The position numbers and the translations under genes were made by a program. Shown here in pieces: positions 20,787-27,996 of a stretch of DNA of 64,000 nt. The notes under the pieces were generated by a model. It saw only the letters and a program-made list of their open reading frames with translations, had not been told where the DNA came from and did not search any database. This DNA is from Bifidobacterium olomucense (lineage in GTDB: Bacteria; Actinomycetota; Actinomycetes; Actinomycetales; Bifidobacteriaceae): contig NZ_JAAIIG010000011.1 of the NCBI RefSeq assembly GCF_012932375.1, positions 18,971-82,970 on the forward strand. The letters are read 5' to 3'. Every line of letters begins with the position of its first letter. Position 1 is the stretch's first letter.

Positions 20787-21035
20787 TCAGCGGCCCGAGG
20801 TGGCGTACGGCAGCAGAGCCATCTCGCGGGCGTTCTTGATGGCCTTCGAGATCTCGCGCTGCTCCTGCACGGTCACACCGGTGATACGACGGGAACGGAT
20901 CTTGCCGCGATCGGAGATGAACTTGCGCAGCAGCGCAACGTCCTTGTAATCGATCTCGGTAATCTTGGCAGCCTTCAGCGGGTTCGGCTTCTTCTTGAAC
21001 GGCTTGACCGGCGGCTGCGGCCTCTTGCGTGACAT
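20787..21035 (-). CDS. rpsR: Small-subunit ribosomal protein bS18
   Basis: bS18 pairs with bS6 on the 30S platform. It is 82 residues long with a basic Pro-rich head ([20 protein letters not shown]) and the conserved core [25 protein letters not shown] and [11 protein letters not shown]. No cysteines are present, so it is of the zinc-independent form. It lies between ssb and rplI; a purine-rich site (AAGGAGAA) precedes the ATG. Confidence 0.97.
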   Translation of the reverse strand: MSRKRPQPPVKPFKKKPNPLKAAKITEIDYKDVALLRKFISDRGKIRSRRITGVTVQEQREISKAIKNAREMALLPYATSGR

Positions 21036-21132
21036 GATGTTCTCCTTAAAAGTAAATATGATGATTGCTGCTGATCAGCAGGTTGCAGACAGGTTCAGCA
21101 TCGGCACGCGATCACAATGATCGCACGATGGA

Positions 21133-21789
21133 TCAGAATTCCGGATCGTTGTCGTCTCCGCCAAAGTCGGAGGAGGCGCCGAACGTCGCAAAGCTGCCGC
21201 CATCGGATGCGCCGGCGTTGCTCCATGGATCGGCTGCAGGCGCGGACGGTGTGGTCTGGGCGGGCTGCTGGGAATAGCCAGCGCCACCCTGATACCCACC
21301 GTTGTAACCGCCCTGGCCACCGTTGTATCCACCGTTCTGAGCGGCCGGAGCATTGCCATAGCCCTGATTGGCCTGACCGCTCTGGAATCCGCCGTTATTG
21401 CGCCCCTGGAAACCGCCCTGACCGGACGACGTACGGGACACCTGTGCGGTGGCATAACGCAGGGAAGGGCCAATCTCATCGAGCTGCAGCTCAACGACGG
21501 TTCGCTGGGAACCGTCCTGAGCCTGATAGGAACGCTGTTGCAGACGACCGGTGGCGATCACACGCATGCCCTTCTTCAGGGACTGAGCGCAGTGATCGGC
21601 CAAATCTCGCCACGCCGAGCAACGCATGAACAGCGCCTGACCATCTTCGAACTGATTGGTCTGACGGTTCCAGTTACGCGGAGTGGAAGCAATCGTGAAG
21701 CTTGCCACGGTAGCCCCGCTGCCGATGGTTCGCAGCTCGGGGTCCGCGGTGAGGTTGCCCACGATGGTAATGACGGTTTCGCCTGCCAT
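21133..21789 (-). CDS. ssb: Single-stranded DNA-binding protein
   Basis: The 218-residue SSB protects single-stranded DNA during replication and repair and recruits partners through its tail. The OB-fold domain occupies about residues 1-115 (MAGETVITIVGNLTADPELR, NWNRQTNQFEDGQALFMRCSAWRDLADHCAQSL, KGMRVIATGRL). It is followed by a Gly/Gln/Asn-rich flexible linker (GYNGGQGGYNGGYQGG region) and an acidic tip DFGGDDNDPEF, the interaction peptide for replication and repair proteins. It lies between rpsF and rpsR in the usual operon, so SSB is made together with ribosomal proteins. Confidence 0.97.
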   Translation of the reverse strand: MAGETVITIVGNLTADPELRTIGSGATVASFTIASTPRNWNRQTNQFEDGQALFMRCSAWRDLADHCAQSLKKGMRVIATGRLQQRSYQAQDGSQRTVVELQLDEIGPSLRYATAQVSRTSSGQGGFQGRNNGGFQSGQANQGYGNAPAAQNGGYNGGQGGYNGGYQGGAGYSQQPAQTTPSAPAADPWSNAGASDGGSFATFGASSDFGGDDNDPEF

Positions 21790-21863
21790 GACGGTCCTTC
21801 TTATACCTTGCTTGTGCCTAATGCCTTGAATACCAGCTGTTCAGCTGACTAAACGCTTTGAAT

Positions 21864-22154
21864 TCAGCCCTTACGAAGGATCTTCGTACGGATCACGGAT
21901 TCGTTGAGGTTGAGCACGCGGTCGAGCTCATCGCTGGTAGCGGGCTCGGCGGTGTACTTCACGACGACGTAGTTGCCCTCGGTCTTACCGGCAATCTCAT
22001 AGGCGAGCTTGCGACGGCCCCAGTAATCGGGCTCATCGTAAGAACCGCCTTCCTTGGTGACGAGTTCCAGATACTGCTCGGTCAGCTTCTTCAGACCGCG
22101 CTCATCCAGCTCAGGATCGGCGATGAACATCAGTTCGTACTTGTGCGCAGACAT
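21864..22154 (-). CDS. rpsF: Small-subunit ribosomal protein bS6
   Basis: bS6 binds the platform of the 30S subunit together with bS18. At 96 residues it matches family length; MSAHKYELMFIADPELDERG, RRKLAYEIAGKTEGNYVVVKY and NESVIRTKILRK are typical. The frame extends upstream to 22262, but ATG at 22152-22154 follows GAAGGAGG with 6 nt spacing. It is the first gene of the operon. A hairpin in its leader (22178-22196) may allow feedback by S6-S18. Confidence 0.97.
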   Translation of the reverse strand: MSAHKYELMFIADPELDERGLKKLTEQYLELVTKEGGSYDEPDYWGRRKLAYEIAGKTEGNYVVVKYTAEPATSDELDRVLNLNESVIRTKILRKG

Positions 22155-22177
22155 CACCCACCTCCTTCGGACTATCG

Positions 22178-22196
22178 GCCACGGACCTTCCGTGGC
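22178..22196 (-). promoter_or_regulatory. Leader hairpin of the rpsF operon, possible S6-S18 autoregulatory element
   Basis: Eight perfect pairs (GCCACGGA with TCCGTGGC, loop AGG) lie 24 nt upstream of the rpsF start. They are followed by GGCCGATAGTCCG and directly by the strong ribosome site. Bacterial rpsF leaders often carry an S6-S18-binding hairpin with a CCG motif, and CCG occurs twice here, but I cannot fold or align it, so this is a suggestion. Confidence 0.4.
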
Positions 22197-22440
22197 AGGA
22201 GTGTGTATGCGTGTGCCCTCCCAGCAATCGGCCGAATTATGCGCAAAAAACGCACTCCTCACACCATGTGCTGCTCTTCGGGCAACTTGAACAGCCTATA
22301 TATAGGGCGGGACACGATGCATCGCGTGGTTGGAGCCGCGACAAACAGGCCGCCCCATTTATGACTACAAACTCGACATTTAGGATGCGTTTGCTCGTAT
22401 GATGGAGCGTGAAAGAAGAAAATACCAAGAAGGGGGACTT

Positions 22441-25269
22441 ATGTTCTGTCCTAACTGTGGTGCGACCGTCCGCGAGGGTGCGCAGTTCTGCGCAGCTTGC
22501 GGTGGTCGGATTGGCTCTGCTCCGGCGGCAACGACTGCCCCGGCACAGCCCGTACCTACTCCTAATCCTTCCGCGGCCCCAACACCTGCGCCCACGGCCT
22601 CGATTCCGATGCCGGGTGGCGCTCCCGCCGCCCCGGCTCCGACTCCTGTGCAGCCTGCCGCAGGCGCGGCTCCCGCAGGTCAGCCCGGCCCGGTTCCGGG
22701 AGCTCCGGCACAGCCCGGCCCGGCACAGCCTGTTGCCGCCAGCCCGTTGGCCAAGGAGCTGTTCAGCGCGTCGAACATGCAGACCATCGGCATCGCAGCC
22801 GCCATCGGCTTCGGCGCAGCGCTCGTTTTGTCGCTGTTCCCGGCCATCGCGATGAACTCCTACAATTCGTCGTCGTTCTCGGTGACCTCCGATTCTTCGA
22901 TCGGTCAGGCCCTCAACGGCATGTTCGTCTCCGGCAACGGCATCAATTTCTTCCACTTCCTGTTCCTGGCCTTGGCCATGGGCTTGGGTGGCGGTCTGCA
23001 TTACGGCATCATCGACACGAGCTACACCAGCCTGGACGCCTCCAACATGACCTCCTTCCCGCTGGGTCTGACCGGCGTGGCGCTGCTGGTGGGCACCGCC
23101 TTCGGCGCATACATGTTCGCACGCGCCAAGAGCACCCGCTTCAAGTACACCGGACTGATCTCCGGCTTCATCACCGCACTGCTGCCGGCAGTGGTGATCA
23201 CACTGCTCGCGGCCATCGCGGCGGCACCGATCGCCGACGGCTCCACCATCGTGGCCAAGTACTCCGGCGCTACGATCCGCACCTTCTTCATGGCCTATCT
23301 GCTCTCCGCCCTCGGCGCGCTGGCCGGCTACGCACTGGCCCAGTACGCCCCCGATTCCAAGACCGTGTTCGGCGCGGCCTGGCAGTGGGCTCATCGCGTG
23401 CGCGGCTTCGTCCGCACCGTGACCGCCGTACTGGCCTTCCAGCTGGCGCTGTTCCTCCTTGCCGGCTTGGTGGCCCTGTTCGTCACCGCCTTCTCCGGCG
23501 GAGAGGGCATCATGATCCTGACCTTCCCCGTCACGCTGATGATGCTCGGCAGCTTCTACTTCACGTGGGCCACGTTCGGCGCCATGACCATATCGCAGTC
23601 CGGCCAGCTTCCTCAGGATGCCAGCCTGTTCAGCGTGAACCTCAACATGACCGTGTGGCCGATCTGGCTGCTGTTCGTCGCGTTCGTGCTGGTCACGTTC
23701 GTGGTGGCGCTGCGCACCTCTGCCCGCAATCTCTACGATCGCGCCTACATGGGCTGGATTCACAGCTGGAAGTCCCCGGTGGCCGTGATGGTGTTCTGGC
23801 TGATCGCCAGCCTGCTGTTTGAGCCGCTTTCCGAGCGTTACACCATGTCTCACACCATGTCCATCGGACCTGCCCTGTGGTACTTCCTGGTCATGGGCAT
23901 TTGGGCATTCCTGGTCGAAGTCGTGGCGCTGACCTTCGGCCCGACCATGGTGGTTTCCATGCCGGGCTTCTGGCCCGTGCTCGTGGGCGGAACCGTCCGC
24001 ACCACTCCGCAGCAGGTGGTCGACTACATCCATGCCAGCGATGGCATGTTCGGCAAGTGGCCCACTTGGGGCGCTCCGTCCGCCGGAGTGACCGCCCAGC
24101 CATACGCCGGCGGCACCAACGCGCCGTCTGCCGGCGCGGCTCCGGCTGCACCCGGCGCTCCGGCTGCGCCGGCAGCTCCCGGCGTTCCCGGTGCCCCCGC
24201 CGCCCCGATGGCGGCTCCCACGGCTCCCGGCGCGGCTCCGATGGCCGCTCCCGGCGCCGGAACCACGGCCATGACCGACCAGCAGAAGAAGTACTTCATC
24301 ATCGGCGGCGCGATCGCCGGTCTTCTGGTGGTGTTCGGCATCGTCTACGGCGTGCTGTCCTCTTCGCTCTTCAGCGCGAAGAGCGTGGCCAACAACTATG
24401 TTGCAGCCATCGCCTCGGGTGACTACGACAAGGCCAGCTCCATCGCCAACCCGCATGTGGACGCCGCCCAGAGCGTGCTGCTGACCTCCAAGGCCTCCAC
24501 CGGCGAGAACACACGCATCACCAATGCGCGCATCTCCCAGACCACCAACAACTCCGACGGCACCGTCACCGCTCAGCTCACCTACACGCTGAACGGCAAG
24601 GAGGTCTCCACCGATTCGATCAAGATGGTGGCCAACGGCAGCAAGTTCCTGATCTTCAAGAACTGGACCGTTGCCGAGCCGCTGGTCAAGACCATTTCGG
24701 TCTACGCCTCCGACGCTCCCGACGGCATCACCGTCAACGGTGTGAAGGTGACCGCCAAGAACGCGACGAACAACGACGCCGAGGACAGTGGCACCTACCA
24801 GCTCAAGGTGTACCCGGGCATCTACAAGGTCGGCGTACCGAAGTCCGACTTCTACAGCGCCAAGACCGTGTCCGTCAACACCAATGACGGCAACAGCGGC
24901 ACCTTGGACGTTCAGCCCACGGACAAGCTGACCTCCGCCATCCAGGATGCGGTGGACGCCAAGCTGGACGAATGCGCCGAGTCCACCGAGGCCGAACCGT
25001 CCGGCTGCCCGTTCAGCTACTCCACCTACAACTCCCAGAAGTACCGCAACTTCTCCTGGTCCATCGACACCTATCCTGAGGTGAACTACATCTCGCTTTC
25101 GGACGGTAGCTACGATACCGACTACGACGGCAAGGTGACCGTGAAGTACGAGTACCACTACTACGACGGCTGGGAGTCCGAGGACGACTGGAACTACTTC
25201 TCGGCAAACGGCAACTTCACCATCAAGGATGGCAAGGTGACCGTGGACCTGGGCAGCAGCTCGTACTGA
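22441..25269 (+). CDS. Zinc-ribbon multi-spanning membrane protein with TcaA-like extracellular part
   Basis: A 942-residue protein. It opens with a zinc ribbon (Cys3, Cys6, Cys17, Cys20: FCPNCGATV...QFCAACGG), followed by a Pro/Ala-rich linker to about residue 100. About eight to ten membrane helices follow, then a second Ala/Pro/Gly linker (about 545-610), a further single helix (about 617-640, IIGGAIAGLLVVFGIVYGV) and an extracellular C-terminal region rich in Thr, Asn and Asp. The ribbon plus helix plus exported tail resembles TcaA/YvbJ-type proteins, and the domain after the last helix (SAKSVANNYVAAIASGDYDKA) looks like their first repeat. Function unknown; a cell-envelope role is inferred. 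The start follows AAGGGGG; the frame's earlier start at 22399 is less likely. Monocistronic, ended at 25349-25388. Confidence 0.85.
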   Translation: MFCPNCGATVREGAQFCAACGGRIGSAPAATTAPAQPVPTPNPSAAPTPAPTASIPMPGGAPAAPAPTPVQPAAGAAPAGQPGPVPGAPAQPGPAQPVAASPLAKELFSASNMQTIGIAAAIGFGAALVLSLFPAIAMNSYNSSSFSVTSDSSIGQALNGMFVSGNGINFFHFLFLALAMGLGGGLHYGIIDTSYTSLDASNMTSFPLGLTGVALLVGTAFGAYMFARAKSTRFKYTGLISGFITALLPAVVITLLAAIAAAPIADGSTIVAKYSGATIRTFFMAYLLSALGALAGYALAQYAPDSKTVFGAAWQWAHRVRGFVRTVTAVLAFQLALFLLAGLVALFVTAFSGGEGIMILTFPVTLMMLGSFYFTWATFGAMTISQSGQLPQDASLFSVNLNMTVWPIWLLFVAFVLVTFVVALRTSARNLYDRAYMGWIHSWKSPVAVMVFWLIASLLFEPLSERYTMSHTMSIGPALWYFLVMGIWAFLVEVVALTFGPTMVVSMPGFWPVLVGGTVRTTPQQVVDYIHASDGMFGKWPTWGAPSAGVTAQPYAGGTNAPSAGAAPAAPGAPAAPAAPGVPGAPAAPMAAPTAPGAAPMAAPGAGTTAMTDQQKKYFIIGGAIAGLLVVFGIVYGVLSSSLFSAKSVANNYVAAIASGDYDKASSIANPHVDAAQSVLLTSKASTGENTRITNARISQTTNNSDGTVTAQLTYTLNGKEVSTDSIKMVANGSKFLIFKNWTVAEPLVKTISVYASDAPDGITVNGVKVTAKNATNNDAEDSGTYQLKVYPGIYKVGVPKSDFYSAKTVSVNTNDGNSGTLDVQPTDKLTSAIQDAVDAKLDECAESTEAEPSGCPFSYSTYNSQKYRNFSWSIDTYPEVNYISLSDGSYDTDYDGKVTVKYEYHYYDGWESEDDWNYFSANGNFTIKDGKVTVDLGSSSY

Positions 25270-25348
25270 TCCCGCTTACCGATAAACGTCGGCGGAATTG
25301 AGACGGCCAAACGATCGGCCTCCTCGACATACCGACGTCCATAACACA

Positions 25349-25388
25349 CAAGCACCCCGCCGCGGCACCGTCTGCGGCGGGGTGCTTG
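25349..25388 (+). terminator. Terminator of the zinc-ribbon protein gene
   Basis: A perfect 15-bp stem (CAAGCACCCCGCCGC and complement) with a 10-nt loop, about 80 nt after the stop and just before prs. Confidence 0.85.
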
Positions 25389-25440
25389 TACACTGGGTAA
25401 GGCGTAAATCAACACAGCGACTGAAAAAGGATGCGAACGC

Positions 25441-26454
25441 ATGTCGGCGATTCTTGAAGGCACTCCGGATAAACGACTCGTTCTGGTCACGGGCCGTGCC
25501 TACCCCGAGCTGGCTCAGAAAGTGGCCGAATGTCTGGGAACGGAAATCCTGGAGACCACGTCATACGACTTTGCCAACGGGGAGATGTACGTACGGTTCA
25601 CCGAACCGGTGCGCGGTGCAGATGTGTTTGTGCTGCAATGCCACGCGGAGGACATCAACAAGTGGATCATGGAACAGCTCATCATGATCGATGCCTTGAA
25701 GCGCGCTTCTGCACGCTCCATTACGGTGGTGGCACCGTTCCTTGGTTATTCCCGTCAAGACAAGAAGCACCGCGGCCGCGAGCCCATCACCGCCCGCCTG
25801 ATCTTCGACCTGTTCCGCGCCGCGGGCGCAGACCGCATTATGACGGTTGATTTGCACGCCGCCCAGGAGCAGGGCTTCTTCGACGGCCCGGTCGATCATC
25901 TGACCGCCATGCCGGTGCTGCTCGATTACGTGCGCACTGCACTCGATCTGAGCAACACCACCATCGTTTCCCCGGATGCCGGCCGCATCAAAGTATCCGA
26001 GCAGTGGGCTGCCAAGCTCGGCAATCTGCCGCTGGCCTTCATCCACAAGCAGCGTGACATCACCCGACCGAACCATGCCGAGGCGCATGGCATTATCGGC
26101 GACGTGAACGGACGCGACTGCGTGGTCATCGACGATATGGTCGACACCGCCGGCACCATCTGCGAGGCCGTGCGTACTCTGAACGAGTCCGGTGCCAAGT
26201 CGGTGACGCTTGTGGCCACCCACGGTCTGCTCTCCGGTCCGGCCGTGGAGCGGCTCAAGGGCTGCGGCGCGCATGAAATCGTCTTCATGGACACGGTCCC
26301 GATTCCTGAATCCAAGCGTCTGCCGAATATGACGGTGCTGTCCGTGGCACCCCTGCTGGCCGCCGGCATTCGTTCCGTATTCGAGGAAGGATCCGTGGCC
26401 ATTCTGCTGGAAGGCCTGCCGGAGGATATGCGTCCGCGCAACATCTACGCGTGA
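25441..26454 (+). CDS. prs: Ribose-phosphate pyrophosphokinase (PRPP synthetase)
   Basis: Prs makes phosphoribosyl pyrophosphate from ribose-5-phosphate and ATP for nucleotide, His and Trp synthesis. It is 337 residues long, class I. Visible are NGEMYVRF, the ATP-binding flexible loop FLGYSRQDKKHRGREPITARL, the metal/active site VDLHAAQEQGFFDGPVDHL and the PRPP-binding site CVVIDDMVDTAGTI. The start follows AAAAAGGA. It stands alone, with terminators on both sides. Confidence 0.97.
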   Translation: MSAILEGTPDKRLVLVTGRAYPELAQKVAECLGTEILETTSYDFANGEMYVRFTEPVRGADVFVLQCHAEDINKWIMEQLIMIDALKRASARSITVVAPFLGYSRQDKKHRGREPITARLIFDLFRAAGADRIMTVDLHAAQEQGFFDGPVDHLTAMPVLLDYVRTALDLSNTTIVSPDAGRIKVSEQWAAKLGNLPLAFIHKQRDITRPNHAEAHGIIGDVNGRDCVVIDDMVDTAGTICEAVRTLNESGAKSVTLVATHGLLSGPAVERLKGCGAHEIVFMDTVPIPESKRLPNMTVLSVAPLLAAGIRSVFEEGSVAILLEGLPEDMRPRNIYA

Positions 26455-26478
26455 TCGCACGCAATTGTGTGATGACAA

Positions 26479-26512
26479 TGCCGCCAAGAGTTCAGCTTGG
26501 CGGCATTTTTTT
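26479..26512 (+). terminator. Rho-independent terminator of prs
   Basis: A 10-bp stem TGCCGCCAAG / CTTGGCGGCA with a 7-nt loop, followed by seven T residues, 25 nt after the prs stop. Confidence 0.95.
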
Positions 26513-26574
26513 GTTGCTGTCGTAACAACAAAAAGACCGCAGACCGCTTGTGAGAGTGCAGACTCTCGCCTAAA

Positions 26575-26772
26575 TCGCTTACAAGGGGTTGATACACCGG
26601 TTACCGAAACACCTATCCGCGTTACGAGGGGCTGTTCCTCAAGTGAATATGCCCTTACAAGGGCCAAATCTCGTTGGCATAGGACGCACGGAGTGAGGAA
26701 CGCGGCAAACGAACCGCCCCTTGTAACGCAGATAGGTGTTCCCCACCGCGGAAATCAACCCCTTATAAGCGA
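26575..26772. repeat. Intergenic palindromic element, copy 1
   Basis: Two arms of about 57 bp, inverted and about 80% identical, surround an 83-bp centre. Each arm carries two direct copies of a core close to CGCGTTACRAGGGG (26575-26588 and 26617-26631; complements at 26717-26731 and 26759-26772) spaced 43 bp. The centre holds a further related palindrome GCCCTTACAAGGGC (26651-26664). A separate small hairpin lies at 26552-26567. No open frame is convincing. Copy 2 is at 55206-55415. Confidence 0.8.
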
Positions 26773-26881
26773 GATACATCCAAATCTGGCATTATCCAAC
26801 GCGATCCGGCATGGTACGCTGCGAGTCAACGCAATTCAATGTGCCCCAACGTTCCCGGGCAGCACTCAAGCCACGCAAACC

Positions 26882-27724
26882 TCAGATAAACGCACGCGCG
26901 CCGAAGATAGCGGTACCGACGCGCACAATGGTGGACCCCTCCTCGATGGCGTAGGCCATGTCCTGAGTCATCCCCATCGACAACTCCTTGCAGTTGGCGG
27001 TACCTTCAGCCCCCGAGGCCAGAATCTGGTCGCGCGTGCGGCGCAGATGGGCGAATCCTTCGCGGATAGTGCGCTCATCGTCCACATGGGCACCGATAGT
27101 CATAAGACCCTGCAATTCAAGACCGCCCATGGCGCCAATGCGCTGGGCCAAATCGATGGCGTGGCTCGGCGCGCAGCCGGACTTGGATTCCTCGCCGGAC
27201 TCGTTGACCTCCAGCAGCACGCCCACGGTGATGCCATGCATGGTGGCTCGGCGAGCGATCTTCTCCGCCAGCTCAATCGAGTCCACGGATTCGATGGTGT
27301 TCACCACCGGCAGCACCTTGCCGATTTTATTGGACTGGAGCTGGCCGATGAGATGGAACGGGATATGGTCCGCCACTTCGGCAACCGCATGACCGGCCGC
27401 CGCCACTGCATCGTCGCCGCCGACACCCAACGCAATGCCACGCTCGGCCAGCAGACGCGTCAACCCCGGTGCCTTCACCGTGACCTCTTGCGGACGATTC
27501 TCCCCGATCATATGGATGCCGGCGTCGATCGCGGCCATGATCTCGCCCACATCACGGGTTTTGGTGGCCGCCAGCAGTTTGACCGAACCGGGCTCACGGC
27601 CAGCCGACGCCTCTGCCTGTGCGATGCGATCCAATACCTTATGCACGCCGTCCGCAATCTCCTGTGCGCGCGCCTGATCAATGACCTCGTTCGCGAGATC
27701 CTTGTGGTCCATATAAGCCGTCAT
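26882..27724 (-). CDS. yggS: YggS/PROSC family PLP-homeostasis protein
   Basis: A single-domain alanine-racemase-fold protein that binds pyridoxal 5'-phosphate and helps balance PLP and amino-acid pools without known catalysis. Visible are VKLLAATKTRDVGEI (PLP-lysine in AATK), HMIGENRPQEV, HLIGQLQSNKIGKVLPVV, VLLEVNESGEESKSG and ELSMGMTQDMAYAIEEGSTIVRVGTAIFG. The internal stretch GVGGDDAVAAAGHAV is a small insertion before the conserved HLIGQLQ strand. The start ATG at 27722-27724 (MTAYMDHKD) follows GGGGAG; the extension upstream to 27793 is ignored. About 280 residues. In this window it follows the GH127 gene, with which it shares no obvious role. Confidence 0.93.
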   Translation of the reverse strand: MTAYMDHKDLANEVIDQARAQEIADGVHKVLDRIAQAEASAGREPGSVKLLAATKTRDVGEIMAAIDAGIHMIGENRPQEVTVKAPGLTRLLAERGIALGVGGDDAVAAAGHAVAEVADHIPFHLIGQLQSNKIGKVLPVVNTIESVDSIELAEKIARRATMHGITVGVLLEVNESGEESKSGCAPSHAIDLAQRIGAMGGLELQGLMTIGAHVDDERTIREGFAHLRRTRDQILASGAEGTANCKELSMGMTQDMAYAIEEGSTIVRVGTAIFGARAFI

Positions 27725-27774
27725 AGTGTTCTCCCCGCTGAATCGAGACCCCATCTTACCCCGGATATGCGAGG

Positions 27775-27800
27775 GCCTTCCGTGAACGTTCACGGAAGGC
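27775..27800. repeat. 26-bp perfect palindrome upstream of yggS
   Basis: A perfect palindrome without a spacer, centred on GTGAACGTTCAC, 50 bp before the yggS start. It could be a regulator site or a terminator hairpin for transcripts coming from the GH127 gene. No T-run adjoins it on the minus strand. Confidence 0.6.
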
Positions 27801-27813
27801 TCCTATTTGTTTG

Positions 27814-27996
27814 TATCGCCTCGCTCAGGCTACGCCTACGAAAAGCCCACCGGGCTTTTCGCTTAACGGCGTTCCTCCGGCCCCGCGACAACCGACTCGC
27901 GCTGACGCGCGAGACTCAATCCGACCTTCACTCGGACTATCGCCTCGCTCAGGCTACGCCTGCGAAAAGCCCACCGGGTTTTTCGCTTAACGGCGT
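27814..27996 (-). repeat. Duplicated 3' end and terminator of the GH127 gene
   Basis: Two 59-bp direct repeats (27814-27872 and 27938-27996), differing at two positions, lie 124 bp apart. Each holds the end of a gene (complement of ACGCCGTTAA, the last codons of the GH127 gene) and a terminator hairpin GCGAAAARCCC / GGGCTTTTCGC. The second is the true gene end. The first is an orphan copy, as if a downstream segment had been duplicated or deleted. Confidence 0.75.

Noticed and set aside
22237..25158. 973-codon minus-strand open frame opposite the zinc-ribbon protein gene
   Set aside because: Translation is Gly/His/Arg-rich without any family resemblance, a usual shadow of a high-GC gene; the plus-strand frame has a zinc ribbon, helices and a ribosome site.
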